Program-made: the position numbers and the translations under genes
NCBI GenBank assembly: GCA_947044365.1
Contig: OX345646.1
Location: forward strand, 5,380,678-5,444,677
DNA: 64,000 nucleotides
Reading direction: 5' to 3'
Source: Petrosia ficiformis
Taxonomy: Eukaryota; Porifera; Demospongiae; Haplosclerida; Petrosiidae
Shown here: one piece after another, positions 44,424 through 54,211 of the stretch
Layout: each line of letters starts with the position of its first letter
Position numbering within the stretch: the first letter of the stretch is position 1
Notes under the pieces: model-generated
What the model was told of the DNA's origin: nothing
Seen by the model: the letters and a program-made list of their open reading frames with translations, nothing else
The model's database searches: none

Positions 44424-44814
44424 TTTATTCTATCTCATTTGACAACCTTGATTCTGTAAGGTATTTTCAATTGAATCCCATAAACAGCTACTACTGATAT
44501 CACTAGCTGACTGTCCTTTAGATATACTCTTATAGCATACATGAATTAGTATAGAGATTTGTATGCATTATACTATATGTATGTATATCTTTAGTATAAG
44601 CTACTGTCAGTCACATAATCACACTAACACACAGCAAATTCTATTATGATAAGTAGCCTCCATATAATAACTACAGCATGTGACATTTTTATAAAAATAC
44701 AGTTTATATATACATACATACATGCATACATATATACATACATGCATACATACATACATACACACATACATACTTACATACATACATACATACATGCATA
44801 CATACATACATACA

Positions 44815-44846
<32 letters not shown>

Positions 44847-44973
44847 ATTATATAGATATACATACATACATACTATTAAACTACATTTAGAAATGTTTGC
44901 ATGTCAGGCAGTATTTTGAGATCAACATTATTCGTAAAGACTGATTGAATTGGCTGTATACATATACTGGCAA
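44424..44973. other. Divergent intergenic region of transporters 1 and 2
   Basis: Contains a (CATA)n tract at about 44705-44842. Any shared control region must lie in the remaining 400 bp. I see no obvious TATA box at a standard distance on either side. Confidence 0.5.
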
Positions 44974-46713
44974 ATGCCTAAACAGATTTGGAATTCTCGT
45001 TTCACTTCCTATTTCAGAGAACTATCTGATCGTCGTCTGAATCTACCAACAACTCTACTTGTCATATACTCCATACCTATTTCCATGACTCTATCAGTGG
45101 GATGTAATATCACATATGCCATAGTTACCTCACCTGATAGTTCTTCTCCATGGGCACCCATCCCACAGATTAACACAACTGCCCTATTCTTTGCCTTTCT
45201 ATTTCAGAATATTATACTTTACTCCGCTCATCCTGTAACAGGATGGATTGCTGACACAGTTATCGGTCGTGCAAAAGCTATCACACTGAGTCTTTGGTCA
45301 TGCTGGGTTGCCATGATTATACAACTTATCAGTTATTGTATTCAGTACAGTACATATGGTATACCAGTATCAATAGCTAAGTATGCCCTATCAGGTCTAT
45401 CATTGATATTCATCATGATAGGTACGGCTAGTTTTTTCACTAGTGTATTTGCCTATGGCATGGATCAATTGGTTTACGCTTCCTCTGCAAAACTCCGAGC
45501 ATTCATACATTGGGCCACGTGGGGAATGTTCGCTGGGTTTTTAGTATCATACATTGCCTTTATAGAGACTACCATATATCAACCTACAATAGTTATGACA
45601 ACAACATTATGTATATCTGTATTTTTATCCATAGTCCTTGTGTTGCACATGTTCCTGAAAGATAAATTTTTGTACAGTGGGAAGGTAATGGACAATCCAT
45701 ACAAACTGGTGTATCAAGTCATTAAGTACGCTTCTGAACACAAGTTTCCAGAAAACCGTAGTGCATTTACATACTGGGAGGAAGACATGCCTGGACGTAT
45801 TGATTTAGGGAAGCAAAAGTATGGTGGACCATTTACTGAAGATAATGTAGAAAATACAAAGACATTTTGGAGGATATTGGCAGTCTTTTGTGCTACTTTT
45901 GGTATATACATACCTTATTTTACTATCGTCAACGGTATCCAACCTTACATTGATATTTTCAAAGATGGAGCGACTGCTATTGATGGCTATGGAGCATACA
46001 TTGCTTACATATCCCTAGATGAGCTAATTCTTGTCGTTGTTCCACTAATGGAACTTGTAATAATTCCATTATTCCCTAAATTAGAGTTCTTTCTTACTAA
46101 TCCGCTACGTTTAATGGTTTTATCTAATATATTCATGATACTTGCTTTAATGTCTATGCTTGTACTAGATACTGCAGGTTCGTATATGACTCCCCATTCG
46201 GTACACTGTGCCTTTGGATCAGGAATGTACACATATAACTTATCATATCTTTGGTATCTTTGTGTCTTCATTTTTGCTGGTTTTGTTTCTATGCTAAACT
46301 ATATCGGAGCTTTTGAACTGATATGCAGTCAGGCCCCTTCGTCAATGGTTGGGATACTAACTGGTATGTTCTGGTTTGTAAAAGCAGTATACATGGATAT
46401 TGGGTCAATGATACCATTCTCATTTGTAGTGTTCAATTGGGATGGGCCTCATGTTGGTAAAATTAGTTGTACGTTTTGGATAATACTTCTACAAGTAGTT
46501 TTTAGTATCATTGGATTGGGTGTTTTGATATTTGCGGCTGCTAAATATCGCAAGAGGCACAGAGGAGATAGAATTGTACCACAATTTATTATTGAAGACC
46601 ATTTTGAGAAAATTATTCATTCACGGGCAACAAATGTTGACTATGATGAAGATATCATTGAGATACTAAGTGGAACAGTAGAAAACAAAAAGGGACCCAA
46701 AGAAAAAAATTAA
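44974..46713 (+). CDS. POT/SLC15-like transporter 2, intronless
   Basis: I place the start at ATG 44974 (MPKQIWNSRF), which matches the N-terminal length of its paralogues; the upstream open frame has only a TTG. The 579-residue protein carries GWIADTVIGRAKAI, YGMDQL, KYGGPFTEDNVEN and ELICSQAPSSMVG, all at family positions. TM1 (IPISMTLSVGCNITYAIV) again lacks ExxER. The C-terminus is a hydrophilic cytoplasmic-type tail. No intron. Convergent with the G1PDH-type gene downstream. Substrate unknown. Confidence 0.82.
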   Translation: MPKQIWNSRFTSYFRELSDRRLNLPTTLLVIYSIPISMTLSVGCNITYAIVTSPDSSSPWAPIPQINTTALFFAFLFQNIILYSAHPVTGWIADTVIGRAKAITLSLWSCWVAMIIQLISYCIQYSTYGIPVSIAKYALSGLSLIFIMIGTASFFTSVFAYGMDQLVYASSAKLRAFIHWATWGMFAGFLVSYIAFIETTIYQPTIVMTTTLCISVFLSIVLVLHMFLKDKFLYSGKVMDNPYKLVYQVIKYASEHKFPENRSAFTYWEEDMPGRIDLGKQKYGGPFTEDNVENTKTFWRILAVFCATFGIYIPYFTIVNGIQPYIDIFKDGATAIDGYGAYIAYISLDELILVVVPLMELVIIPLFPKLEFFLTNPLRLMVLSNIFMILALMSMLVLDTAGSYMTPHSVHCAFGSGMYTYNLSYLWYLCVFIFAGFVSMLNYIGAFELICSQAPSSMVGILTGMFWFVKAVYMDIGSMIPFSFVVFNWDGPHVGKISCTFWIILLQVVFSIIGLGVLIFAAAKYRKRHRGDRIVPQFIIEDHFEKIIHSRATNVDYDEDIIEILSGTVENKKGPKEKN

Positions 46714-46936
46714 AAATACAGGATTGAACAAAAAAATTATATATAATATACATTCTTTATTATATAAAATTATATATAATTATATATATATATATATGTT
46801 TTATTTTGTATAAATATAAAGGTGTTCATTAGAAATACTACTATATAGTCGTGTTTACATGCTAATGCTTCGTCAATGAATGGTGTATAAACACATTATA
46901 TCTGTTATACATACAGATATACATATATATATACCT

Positions 46937-47161
46937 CAGTGTTTTTGATAAGCTCATATGGCACACTATTGGCCCAAAGAGCTTCTTATTTGGCACTGCA
47001 CAGTTCTCTCTTTGGGCCAGATGGCGCAATTAATTATGATTATATTATCACTAACAGCATTAACTGTTTGTTAATTGGCTCAAGATGTATTCCCAATTGC
47101 GCACACGCTAACCATTGTTGAGCCAATTTTGTTCATGCTTCAAAACATATCAAAAGCTCTG
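46937..47161 (+). mobile_element. hAT-like MITE, family A, full length
   Basis: Starts CAGTGTTTTTGATAAGC and ends CATATCAAAAGCTCTG. Flanks ATATACCT and ATACACCT match at seven of eight positions, a target duplication. Lies between transporter 2 and the G1PDH-type gene. Confidence 0.92.
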
Positions 47162-47490
47162 ATACACCTCTATAGGTTTATGTGGACTTACCACTCAGTG
47201 AGGCGTATATGTAATATATACCCCTAACCACATCAGACAATTACCATGGTTACATAGAGTACTATAATGTTTACATTTGTTAGTGTTAAGTGAGAAAAAC
47301 TTTCTAGTGATTCTCGAGTATTCCATCAAAGATATAGTACAGCTATAGTAACCATGGTAGCATACTATTATATATATATATATATATATATATAAAGTAT
47401 ATCTTGTATATTGTATAGCTAATTAGGACTAAATAATTAGAGAAAGTAACTATATTTCACATTAAACTGCTTCAACGTTTAAGGTATTCA

Positions 47491-48522
47491 TTAATATGCA
47501 AACTTAAGTCCTTTTATAAGTTCATCAACAACCTTTGGTGAGAACTCGGTCTCATTGATAACTGTAAACCACAAGTCTTTCCTACATTGAACAAACTCTC
47601 TCAAGCTTAGTAGTACTTCTTTTAAAGCCTCTTCTGTGATATCCATATGTACTGGATGATAACACAATCCAATCGTGTCCATGAATTTCGTTATTTTATC
47701 CACCTCATTCTTCTGCAAACGACTCATAAGGTAAACACCCAAACCGACAATATGGCCATGAATAAAAGATCTCTGATACTTCTTTTCAAGAGCGTAGAAT
47801 ACATAATGCTCTGAGCCTTCTTCTACTCTGTAGTGCCCTGCTGGTATACAAATCTTATTAACATTTAAGTACCCATCAACTATAGCTGCTATGCCATTGT
47901 CAGTGACGTTAGCTATATCTTCTAACTTACTCATTATATTCGTGAGTATATCTTTTGCTTGAGCTACAGCATCTGATAAAAATGGATACTCCGATTTACC
48001 AAGTCTATGTGCAAGTTCCCAATCATATACAGCAGTGTGTATCGAGAGTAGGTCACCCACACCTGCAATGTTCAGCTCACATGGAGCACTCCTTATAAGG
48101 TCGTAATCAATCACCAGTGGATCTGGACTTGTGTCTCCTATATATACCACTTCATTTCCTCTACGTACACCCACAGCTGGAGTCACAAATGCATCAACAC
48201 TTATTACAGTTGGAATAGTAACTAATCTTTTTCCCAGTTTCCAGGAAAAATACTTTGCCATGTCAACTGCTTGTCCTCCACCAATACCAACAAAAGCATC
48301 ACATTCAGGAAGTGACAGAAGCTGTCTTTCCAGCACATTCTCTTCCATAGATTCAACCATCACAACAGCCTCGGGTACACCGCCAATTACATCTTTAGTC
48401 AAATTCCATGGTATGTCCATAGTACATACAATAAACCTTTCTAACTTGGCACTTACTACAATATTTTCAACAACTCCTCTACCCCTTTTACTGGACTTTA
48501 CATTGGTGTTTGAAACAGCCAT
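47491..48522 (-). CDS. Glycerol-1-phosphate dehydrogenase / AraM-type iron-ADH family protein, intronless
   Basis: The 343-residue protein starts at 48522 (MAVSNTNVKS). NAD(P)-binding GIGGGQAVDMAKYFSW (79-94) and PTVISVDAF (104-112) place it in the G1PDH/AraM branch of the iron-dependent alcohol dehydrogenase fold. Candidate metal ligands are Asp157 (AGVGD), His239 (GSEH) and His255 (FIHGH). Length is typical. In archaea and some bacteria this enzyme reduces dihydroxyacetone phosphate to sn-glycerol-1-phosphate for lipids; animals use glycerol-3-phosphate instead. There is no intron. It sits between POT-like transporters 2 and 3, divergent from the latter. The animal function is unknown; a different phosphorylated sugar or polyol substrate is possible. 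Horizontal origin is inferred. Confidence 0.8.
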   Translation of the reverse strand: MAVSNTNVKSSKRGRGVVENIVVSAKLERFIVCTMDIPWNLTKDVIGGVPEAVVMVESMEENVLERQLLSLPECDAFVGIGGGQAVDMAKYFSWKLGKRLVTIPTVISVDAFVTPAVGVRRGNEVVYIGDTSPDPLVIDYDLIRSAPCELNIAGVGDLLSIHTAVYDWELAHRLGKSEYPFLSDAVAQAKDILTNIMSKLEDIANVTDNGIAAIVDGYLNVNKICIPAGHYRVEEGSEHYVFYALEKKYQRSFIHGHIVGLGVYLMSRLQKNEVDKITKFMDTIGLCYHPVHMDITEEALKEVLLSLREFVQCRKDLWFTVINETEFSPKVVDELIKGLKFAY

Positions 48523-48778
48523 TTTCTTATAAGCTTATAACAACATGTCATGAATTGCATTAACTAGGCCATAGTCTCGAGTGCTTCTTTATGTACCAAG
48601 TCCCCCACAGTCTGAGTAGCCTGAAAACCTTTATATAATTATGTAGAGTATTTGTAGATGACTAGACAATATAAATATTACTGCTTGTTAAAGTTTATGA
48701 TGTTGTCTATTGAGTACATGTACTTAGCATTAAGGGATATGTACATAATACAGAAATGAAGCTTACATTAAAATTAAT

Positions 48779-49134
48779 GTTGTACCTATACTGGTATAGG
48801 TAAATGTATATGCCAAGGTATAGGTATAGGCAAGTAGTATAGGGCAGATACAGATACTTTACAGACCAAGTTTTGAAACCTTATAGTACTGTTTTATTGT
48901 AGGGAAAGATTGATACAAGTCAGAATCATATTTTTTGGAGCTATTTCCATCTTTTCTGGTAGTTTGTGAGTTTCATTTTCCAACAGAAATGGCTATTAGA
49001 GCAGTGCTAAAAATTGGTGATGCACATGAACATACACTAGAAAAACAGTGAACACAGGTATATATAGGTATAGGTATAGGCAGTTTTAGCTGTATCTGAA
49101 TTATAGGCAAAACCTAGTATAGGTACAACACTAA
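48779..49134 (-). mobile_element. Dispersed element, inverted partner of 35207-35551
   Basis: Starts GTTGTACCTATACTGGTA and ends TAGTATAGGTACAACACT, terminal inverted repeats of about 14 bp. The interior is the reverse complement of 35207-35551. Non-autonomous. Confidence 0.85.
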
Positions 49135-49382
49135 TGCAGTATGAAATAAAGTGCTCAATCTCAGTATGGGAATGTGACTAACATCATACTGTAATAAATA
49201 TATTATCAGTGTTACATTCATCACTGTGACTACACGCAAACTAATCAGTACTATAACTTGTCTATATAAGGGCATAAAGCATGTGTTTATCATTGCAATG
49301 TAAACCATGAAGAATACAATTAACCTTGAACTGTACTTCCCCATGCAGGAATAGTAATTGCATTCTCTGTATAGACTTGTAT

Positions 49383-51139
49383 ATGATGGAGACAGCTCCT
49401 CTGAAATTTGGAAAGCCAGAGAATACTAGACCGAATATATGTAATCGATACTGGAATGAGTTAAAATCACGTAAACTTGGTTTCACAGCAATACTTGTAG
49501 TAGTATATGCCATGGCTATTGATTTTTCTATGGATGTTGGGTTCAATATTGCTTTTGCTATGTCAACAGATCCTGACCAGGATTCCTGTTATGCACCAAT
49601 TCCTCAAGACACATCAATTCTCGCTAGCCAAGTTCCTATATTTGTTCAAAATATAATATTTTTTGTGGCTTTCCCTGTCATGGGATGGTTAGCAGACAGT
49701 GTTATTGGTCGTGGAAGAGCAATTAACTTAAGTCTTTGGTTATCATGGTTTGGTACTCTATTCCAAATAACCAGCTATTGTATTCAGTACAGTACATGTG
49801 GACTACCAGTCAATATAGCAAAGTATGGTATATCGAGTGTTGCTCTGGTGTTTATAGTTATTGGTAATGCTGGCTTCTATTCTAACATGCTATCATATGG
49901 ACTAGACCAGATGCAAGAGGCCTCAAGTTCTCAAGTGAGAGCATTTGTACACTGGCTTGTATGGGCCATGTTTGTTGGTTTCTTTACAGATTATCTCGCA
50001 TTTTTAAGCGAAACTATATACGATCCTTACTTTCTCCAAATCTCTGCTATTGTAATATTCTTTATAGTAACAATAGTCTTATGTCTAAGTATTATCTTTA
50101 AGGGTAAATTTGAGCCTAGCATGACAAATAAATACGGGAGAGACCCATACAAAACTGTATATGGTGTAATGAAGTATGCCTGGAATCACAAGTCACCAGT
50201 GAGACGAAGTGCTTTGACATACTGGGAAGAGAAGATGCCTAGTCGTATTGATTTGGGTAAAAAGAGGTATGGAGGCCCATTTGATGACGAAGACCCAGAG
50301 GATGTGAAAATATTCTGGCGTATCATTGTAGTTTTTCTTTCTCTTTTTGGATTCTATATTCCATATTATGTTGTAGTTAATGGAATATTCCCTTACATAA
50401 ATCAAATGGAAGGAGCTATGGATGTCTTTGGAGGTTATGGTGCGTTAATTATCTACAAAATCTTTGATCAGCAGGGATTCTATCTAATACCTATATTTGA
50501 GCTGATTATTATTCCACTATTTCCGAAACTTGAATACTTCTTAACAAATCCGTTGAGAGGTTTGAATGTTGTGTACATACTCCTGTTGATTGGGCTGATA
50601 GCTATCTTTGCTATTGACACTATAGGCCATTTAATAACATCACAGTATCTCACCTGTTTCGATACTACAATACCCATAGCTTTATCTTTTGGTTACTATG
50701 CCATTCCTCTGTTCTTCACTGGATTAGCGGATTTCTTTAGCTATCTATTTGCTTTGGAATTTATATGCAGTCAAGCTCCTGTTAATATGGGAGGGGAGGT
50801 ATGTTGCTCGGAGCATTCTGGTTAATTCGTGCATTTTATCTCAACATTGGTGCAGTACTACAGCTAATATTCTATTTTCCACTAGCAGCTCCTGGTAAAC
50901 TGACCTGTAGTTTCTGGAATTTATTGATTCAAGTTATTATATGTATATTTGGTGTAATTGTTAACTTTATGGTCGCTAAGATGTACAAACGGCGAAGAAG
51001 AGGTGATGAATACCATCACGTGGATGTCATTACATCTCATGTTAGTAAAATTTTAAACAGGAAACATGCTAATATAAATAGTATGTCAACTACTTCGTTT
51101 GAAATAGAAGACTCATATGTCGCTATATCCTATACTTAA
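49383..51139 (+). pseudogene. POT/SLC15-like transporter 3 with a frameshift
   Basis: Start chosen at 49383 (MMETAPLKFG) to match the paralogues. The frame runs through GWLADSVIGRGRAI, YGLDQM and RYGGPFDDEDPEDVK to FICSQAPVNMGG, then shifts: around 50787-50803 GGAGG is duplicated (GGGAGGGGAGGTATG where paralogues predict GGAGGTATG). The original frame stops at 50823-50825. The other frame picks up exactly at MLLGAFWLIRAF (50801) and completes the family C-terminus to 51139. The lesion is a 5-bp tandem duplication in a G-rich tract. The rest is intact, so the break is recent or a sequencing or assembly error. No intron boundaries fit as an alternative. Confidence 0.85.
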
Positions 51140-51218
51140 TTATATTTATAAATATTTACTGTATATTCATGTAAATAAAATTTAACAGTGTTAGAGAAGA
51201 CAACTATGAATCATTATT

Positions 51219-51232
51219 GTTACCATAGCAAC
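51219..51232 (+). promoter_or_regulatory. Single RFX X-box-like motif
   Basis: GTTACCATAGCAAC matches GTHNYYATRRNAAC exactly. It lies 80 bp past the end of transporter 3, between two convergent genes, so a promoter role is not evident. Confidence 0.3.
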
Positions 51233-51539
51233 CAAATATTATGTGTATCATAATGTAGATGTCATTACTAGTAAATTTAAGACATTAGTGGTATATCATT
51301 TTCATTGTCAGTTTAAATTAAAGATTCTTAAAAAAAGGTGTATAATTATACTTAATACATAACTTCAATGCGATATTATATAAATTACTTACCAATGGAA
51401 AGATGTACTATATATAATATTTGTATAATAACATCTTTTATTAGAGTTCAATGAATGTACACGCCTGGATGCCATGAAGATGTGTGATCATAAATGGTAA
51501 TGTTTTACTAGAGTACAAGTCCTATTTATAAGAATTATT

Positions 51540-53294
51540 TTACATGCTTGCATCACTCATACTGATGTTGTCAAAATGTTCAGGGGTACTGTTTCTACGA
51601 ATAGACTCAAGCATTTCTTCTATTCGTTTTTCTTCAAACGTTCTTTCAAAAATTTCTTCGACAATGCTGCGAGCATTAAATACATCACCTCTTGTGCGTC
51701 TCTGATAACGTTTAGCAATAAATATATACACTCCCAAACCCACTAAACAAAGAAAAAACTGTGTCATAAGAATCCAAAAACTACAAGAAAGTTTTCCAGG
51801 ACCATTCAAGTCTTGTGCAAGAAAAAGAACTTTAAACAAGGCACCACAAGAAACATACGTAGCCCGGATGAACCAAAAAGCACCCATTAGCATGCCGCAC
51901 ATGTTAGCAGGTGCCTGACTGCATATAAACTCAAGCCCATAAATATAACTGAGAGCATTGGCTAAACTAGAGAACGATACTGGAAGAATGAACCATAAAA
52001 ATGTCACTTTAATTTCAGTTCCTCTGTTGGTATCAGTTAACAGACATTTTGAATCTTCCGTTGCAAATAGCCCGACTGTAGTAATAATAAGCATACTCAA
52101 TAGAGCTATTAATAGCAACACATATGATAGTCCAATGCCTCTTAACGGATTTAGAATGAAATATTCAATCTTAGGAAACAAAGGGATGATGACTAGTTCC
52201 ATTAGAGGTATCAAGAATATCACAATTTCATCAAAGCTATCCCATACAATATATGATCCATAGCCATTGACGCTTGCAGCACCTTTAAACATGTTAATTA
52301 TAGGAATTATACCCACAACAGTGTAGTAATATGGTATATAAAATCCAAATGTGCTTATCAGGACTCCTACAATCCTAAAAAATGACTTCACATCTTCTAC
52401 TTCTTGCTCAGAGAAAGGTCCACCGTATTTATTCTTTCCCAAGTCGATACGACTCGGGATCTTTTCTTCCCAATATGTAAATGCACTTCTTTTTTCAGGG
52501 AACTTGTGATGCCATGCATACTCTAACACTCTGAGAACAGTTTTATAAGGGTTTTTTACAAGCACCCCACTAGGTTCAAAATGATTCCGATAATATATGT
52601 TAAGTAAAACTCCAACTGAAGTCACAACGAATACTGTGAATCCAGTGAACATAAGAATCTTAGCATCATATATACTCTTTTGAACAAAAGCAATGTATCC
52701 AACAGTATACCCAAAAAACCAACCCCACACAACCCAATGCAGAAAAGCTCTGATTTGAGCATTCGATTCATCCACAAGTTGATCCAGGCCATAAGGAGGT
52801 ATATTGGCATAAAATCCAGCAGTTCCTAGCATTAAAAGAATGAAAGCTGCACTTGATATTCCATACTTTGCTATATTAACTGGTAGTCCACATGTTCCAT
52901 ACTGAATACAATAGCTGATACACTGCAGTAGAGTACCAAACCAACATGACCATAAACTGAAATTGATGGCCTTAGCACGACCAATTCTAGTGTCAGCTAA
53001 CCATCCAATGATTGGAGGAGCAATGCCGGAGAATACAGCATACTGTAAGATAGGTATTATGAATATGGCACTTGTGATGATACTGGGTACCGTTGACCAA
53101 CAAGAGCTATCTTCTGAATCAGTAGCTAGTCCAAAACTGATGTTAAATCCAGTTTCTAGACACATACCTGTAATAATAGCATATAGTATTAACAGCTTGG
53201 CTGGAGTGTTAATTCTACGCCCCTTCAACTCTTTCCAGTAACTGTTCCCATTCTTCAAGGACACATTTGTACTGTGTGTAACAACTGCCATCAT
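51540..53294 (-). CDS. POT/SLC15-like transporter 4, intronless
   Basis: The 584-residue protein starts MMAVVTHSTN. It has GWLADTRIGRAKAI, YGLDQL, KYGGPFSEQEVEDVKSFFRI and FICSQAPANMCGMLMG, with about 12 membrane segments. TM1 (YAIITGMCLETGFNISFGL) has one acidic residue but not ExxER. A hydrophilic, Arg/Glu-rich C-terminal tail follows the last segment. Convergent with transporter 3, 400 bp apart. No intron. It is the intact paralogue against which the transporter 3 frameshift is best read. Confidence 0.83.
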   Translation of the reverse strand: MMAVVTHSTNVSLKNGNSYWKELKGRRINTPAKLLILYAIITGMCLETGFNISFGLATDSEDSSCWSTVPSIITSAIFIIPILQYAVFSGIAPPIIGWLADTRIGRAKAINFSLWSCWFGTLLQCISYCIQYGTCGLPVNIAKYGISSAAFILLMLGTAGFYANIPPYGLDQLVDESNAQIRAFLHWVVWGWFFGYTVGYIAFVQKSIYDAKILMFTGFTVFVVTSVGVLLNIYYRNHFEPSGVLVKNPYKTVLRVLEYAWHHKFPEKRSAFTYWEEKIPSRIDLGKNKYGGPFSEQEVEDVKSFFRIVGVLISTFGFYIPYYYTVVGIIPIINMFKGAASVNGYGSYIVWDSFDEIVIFLIPLMELVIIPLFPKIEYFILNPLRGIGLSYVLLLIALLSMLIITTVGLFATEDSKCLLTDTNRGTEIKVTFLWFILPVSFSSLANALSYIYGLEFICSQAPANMCGMLMGAFWFIRATYVSCGALFKVLFLAQDLNGPGKLSCSFWILMTQFFLCLVGLGVYIFIAKRYQRRTRGDVFNARSIVEEIFERTFEEKRIEEMLESIRRNSTPEHFDNISMSDASM

Positions 53295-54211
53295 TTTGTT
53301 GGCTGTGTCTTCAACATTTAATAGTATTGATCACATGATGATATGAGAATACAATACGTATCTGTCACATTGTAATTATTTGACCACAACATGGATAAAG
53401 AATAATGACATTATCACAACATACAACAAATACTATTAATTATAGGAATTTTGACCCCTGTTTTAGATGAAGACAACAAACATAGTTTTCGATGAGGACA
53501 CATTATAAACTGACATAGCTACATATAAGGATGTACTGAGGGCATCTGTGGACACTAATCAAAGGTCACCTTGGTATATATGTGCTGAAAATAGTTACGT
53601 ATAATTATGTAGGTTATCTCTCTTTGGAATAAACTTCAAAATTAAAGATTTGCTGGACTTCTTGGATTTGCAAAAATGGGACTCCTCTATGAGTTATGAT
53701 CACCATTCCTTTCTTATAGAATGCGTATCTTGCTTTATGTATTGTCTATCCTGCCAGCAAAGACTACGTTTGTCACAACTCTCCTTTAGCCAATCAGATT
53801 ACTTTAAGTGAAATTATGTAATCTGATTAGTGCACACATTGGTATCATTTGCAATATATTTAAATCAAGCAATTTGATTGGTCAAAATCAAATATTAATA
53901 AGTAAATAATTACATACCTCCTGGAGATGTATATAAGTGATTTATTGTCATAATTGACCCGATTTAAAGCAATCTGATTGGTCAATTGAAACATAGCAAT
54001 GTATAAGATGTGACAACAGTGACACCTACATGTACATGTGGTTGGTCTTGACAAGAAATATTAGTGACATACTATACATTACAACTGTTAATAGGCTGAG
54101 CTATATATATTATCATATCACAATGAAACAGAGACATGTTGCCACTCAATGAAACATTGATGGATACAAAACTATCAGAAATGAACAAATAACAATTTAC
54201 ACAATAGCTGG
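53295..54211. other. Intergenic, no gene seen
   Basis: Contains several GATTGGTCAA/CCAATCAGATTA motifs in both orientations (53793-53990), an AATAAA on the minus strand at 53941-53946 about 265 bp after the USP stop, and no exon-like stretch. Confidence 0.5.

Noticed and set aside
44950..44973. Upstream extension of transporter 2 to 44950
   Set aside because: The codon there is TTG; ATG 44974 matches the paralogues' N-terminal length.
46939..47121. Small ORF recurring at 14688, 46939, 61071 and 63739 with [19 protein letters not shown] sequence
   Set aside because: It is the translation of the family A MITE, conserved only because the copies are young.
32349..53294. Bacterial contamination or symbiont DNA as the source of the intronless island
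   Set aside because: The genes are interleaved with the same MITEs and microsatellites as the flanking animal genes, with TATA/AATAAA signals and no operon layout.
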